Below the pieces are notes generated by a model that saw only the letters and a list, made by a program, of their open reading frames with translations, was not told where the DNA came from and did no database searches. A program made the translations under genes and the position numbers. Of a stretch of DNA of 7,287 nt, positions 6,922 to 7,287 are shown one piece after another. Within the stretch, counting starts at the first letter, position 1. The number at the start of each line of letters is the position of its first letter. Source of the DNA: JAAYJR01 sp964545315 (GTDB lineage Bacteria > Bacteroidota > Bacteroidia > Bacteroidales > Prolixibacteraceae); NCBI GenBank assembly GCA_964545315.1, contig CAZJGI010000139.1, forward strand, positions 1 through 7,287, in the 5' to 3' direction.

Positions 6922-7287
6922 TTATTCAGATTCTATAATTACTAACTCCCAGGGACGGACAGTAAGATTGATCCACCCCTCCTGTGGGATAATACCTGTC
7001 TTTTCCTGATGGTTGTCGAGCGAATAACCTGATGAACGGAATGTATTCCCGTTTTTACCGGTTAATTTGATACTTATCTTTTGTTCTCCCTCATAAAGAT
7101 TAGCCAGAGCATATGCAGTTTTTTCCCCATTTTCTGATAACCAGCTTATACCCTGGACAGAATTCCATTTTACCGGTAATTTATCACCATTAGCAACATC
7201 CGGATTATGCGGACGCGAACCTTCAACAACTATCTCTCCGATCATTTTACCCGTTATTAAAAATTCCGGATATTCTTTTATTAATTC
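6922..7287 (-). CDS. C-terminal end of a glycoside-hydrolase-like protein (possibly DUF6259 type)
   Basis: The minus-strand frame is open from the right edge of the window to the TAA at 6922-6924; 121 C-terminal residues are visible. It opens ELIKEYPEFLITGKMIGE, then VKWNSVQGISWLSENGEKTA, and ends INLTVRPWELVIIESE. A (Y)PEFL-x-x-GKM segment, followed by a beta-rich domain that ends in a '...P.e..vie' strand, is typical of the tail of large multidomain glycosidases, and recalls DUF6259 proteins; this is a tentative match from memory because the catalytic part lies outside the window. An internal ATG at 7245 is not a believable start, since the coding text clearly continues upstream of it. It lies 7 nt from the beta-helix lipoprotein gene, suggesting one polysaccharide-degradation operon. 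Confidence 0.6.
   Translation of the reverse strand, partial: ELIKEYPEFLITGKMIGEIVVEGSRPHNPDVANGDKLPVKWNSVQGISWLSENGEKTAYALANLYEGEQKISIKLTGKNGNTFRSSGYSLDNHQEKTGIIPQEGWINLTVRPWELVIIESE

Overview
The window looks like an accessory stretch of a Bacteroidota chromosome, probably an environmental Bacteroidales-type organism. The grounds are family content (FISUMP and Fn3-like exported modules, a lipoprotein with an acidic tail after its cysteine, a DUF7670-type membrane protein, DUF4432), AT-rich spacers, and starts preceded by A-rich sequence instead of a Shine-Dalgarno. This is an inference from gene families, not from a marker gene.

Left part (1-648): the 3' end of an Abi_2-family (HEPN-like) abortive-infection gene runs in from the left edge. 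A 30-codon reading frame that looks like the severed N-terminus of a large DEAD/DEAH helicase follows it after 19 nt. About 120 nt further on is a damaged tRNA-Phe(GAA). Its 3' half keeps correct spacing while its 5' half is ruined. A defence-type tail ending beside a tRNA 3' half suggests the edge of an old integrated island, with ordinary chromosome to the right.

Middle part (649-4645), all on the minus strand: a complete DUF4432 (aldose-1-epimerase-like) gene, and upstream of it a 766-codon gene with an unusual modular order: FISUMP, papain-like C1 cysteine peptidase with an intact Cys/His/Asn set, Fn3-like domain, and DUF1566. The peptidase has no signal peptide. Protein-like text continues upstream in shifted frames as far as about 4530, so the gene appears to have lost its true 5' end by decay.

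Right part (4646-7287): a small four-helix membrane protein (DUF7670-like) on the plus strand. Then, on the minus strand, come a previously unannotated degraded ORF (5076-5441), a complete parallel beta-helix lipoprotein (pectate-lyase-like fold), and, 7 nt upstream of that, the C-terminal end of a larger gene resembling a glycoside hydrolase. The last two look like one operon for surface polysaccharide breakdown, to which the DUF4432 protein might contribute a sugar-handling step, although it is too distant to be in the same transcript.

I see no CRISPR array, rRNA, complete tRNA or transposase. The main theme beyond ordinary genes is decay: four remnants (helicase stub, tRNA-Phe, peptidase 5' end, small ORF) in about 7 kb.
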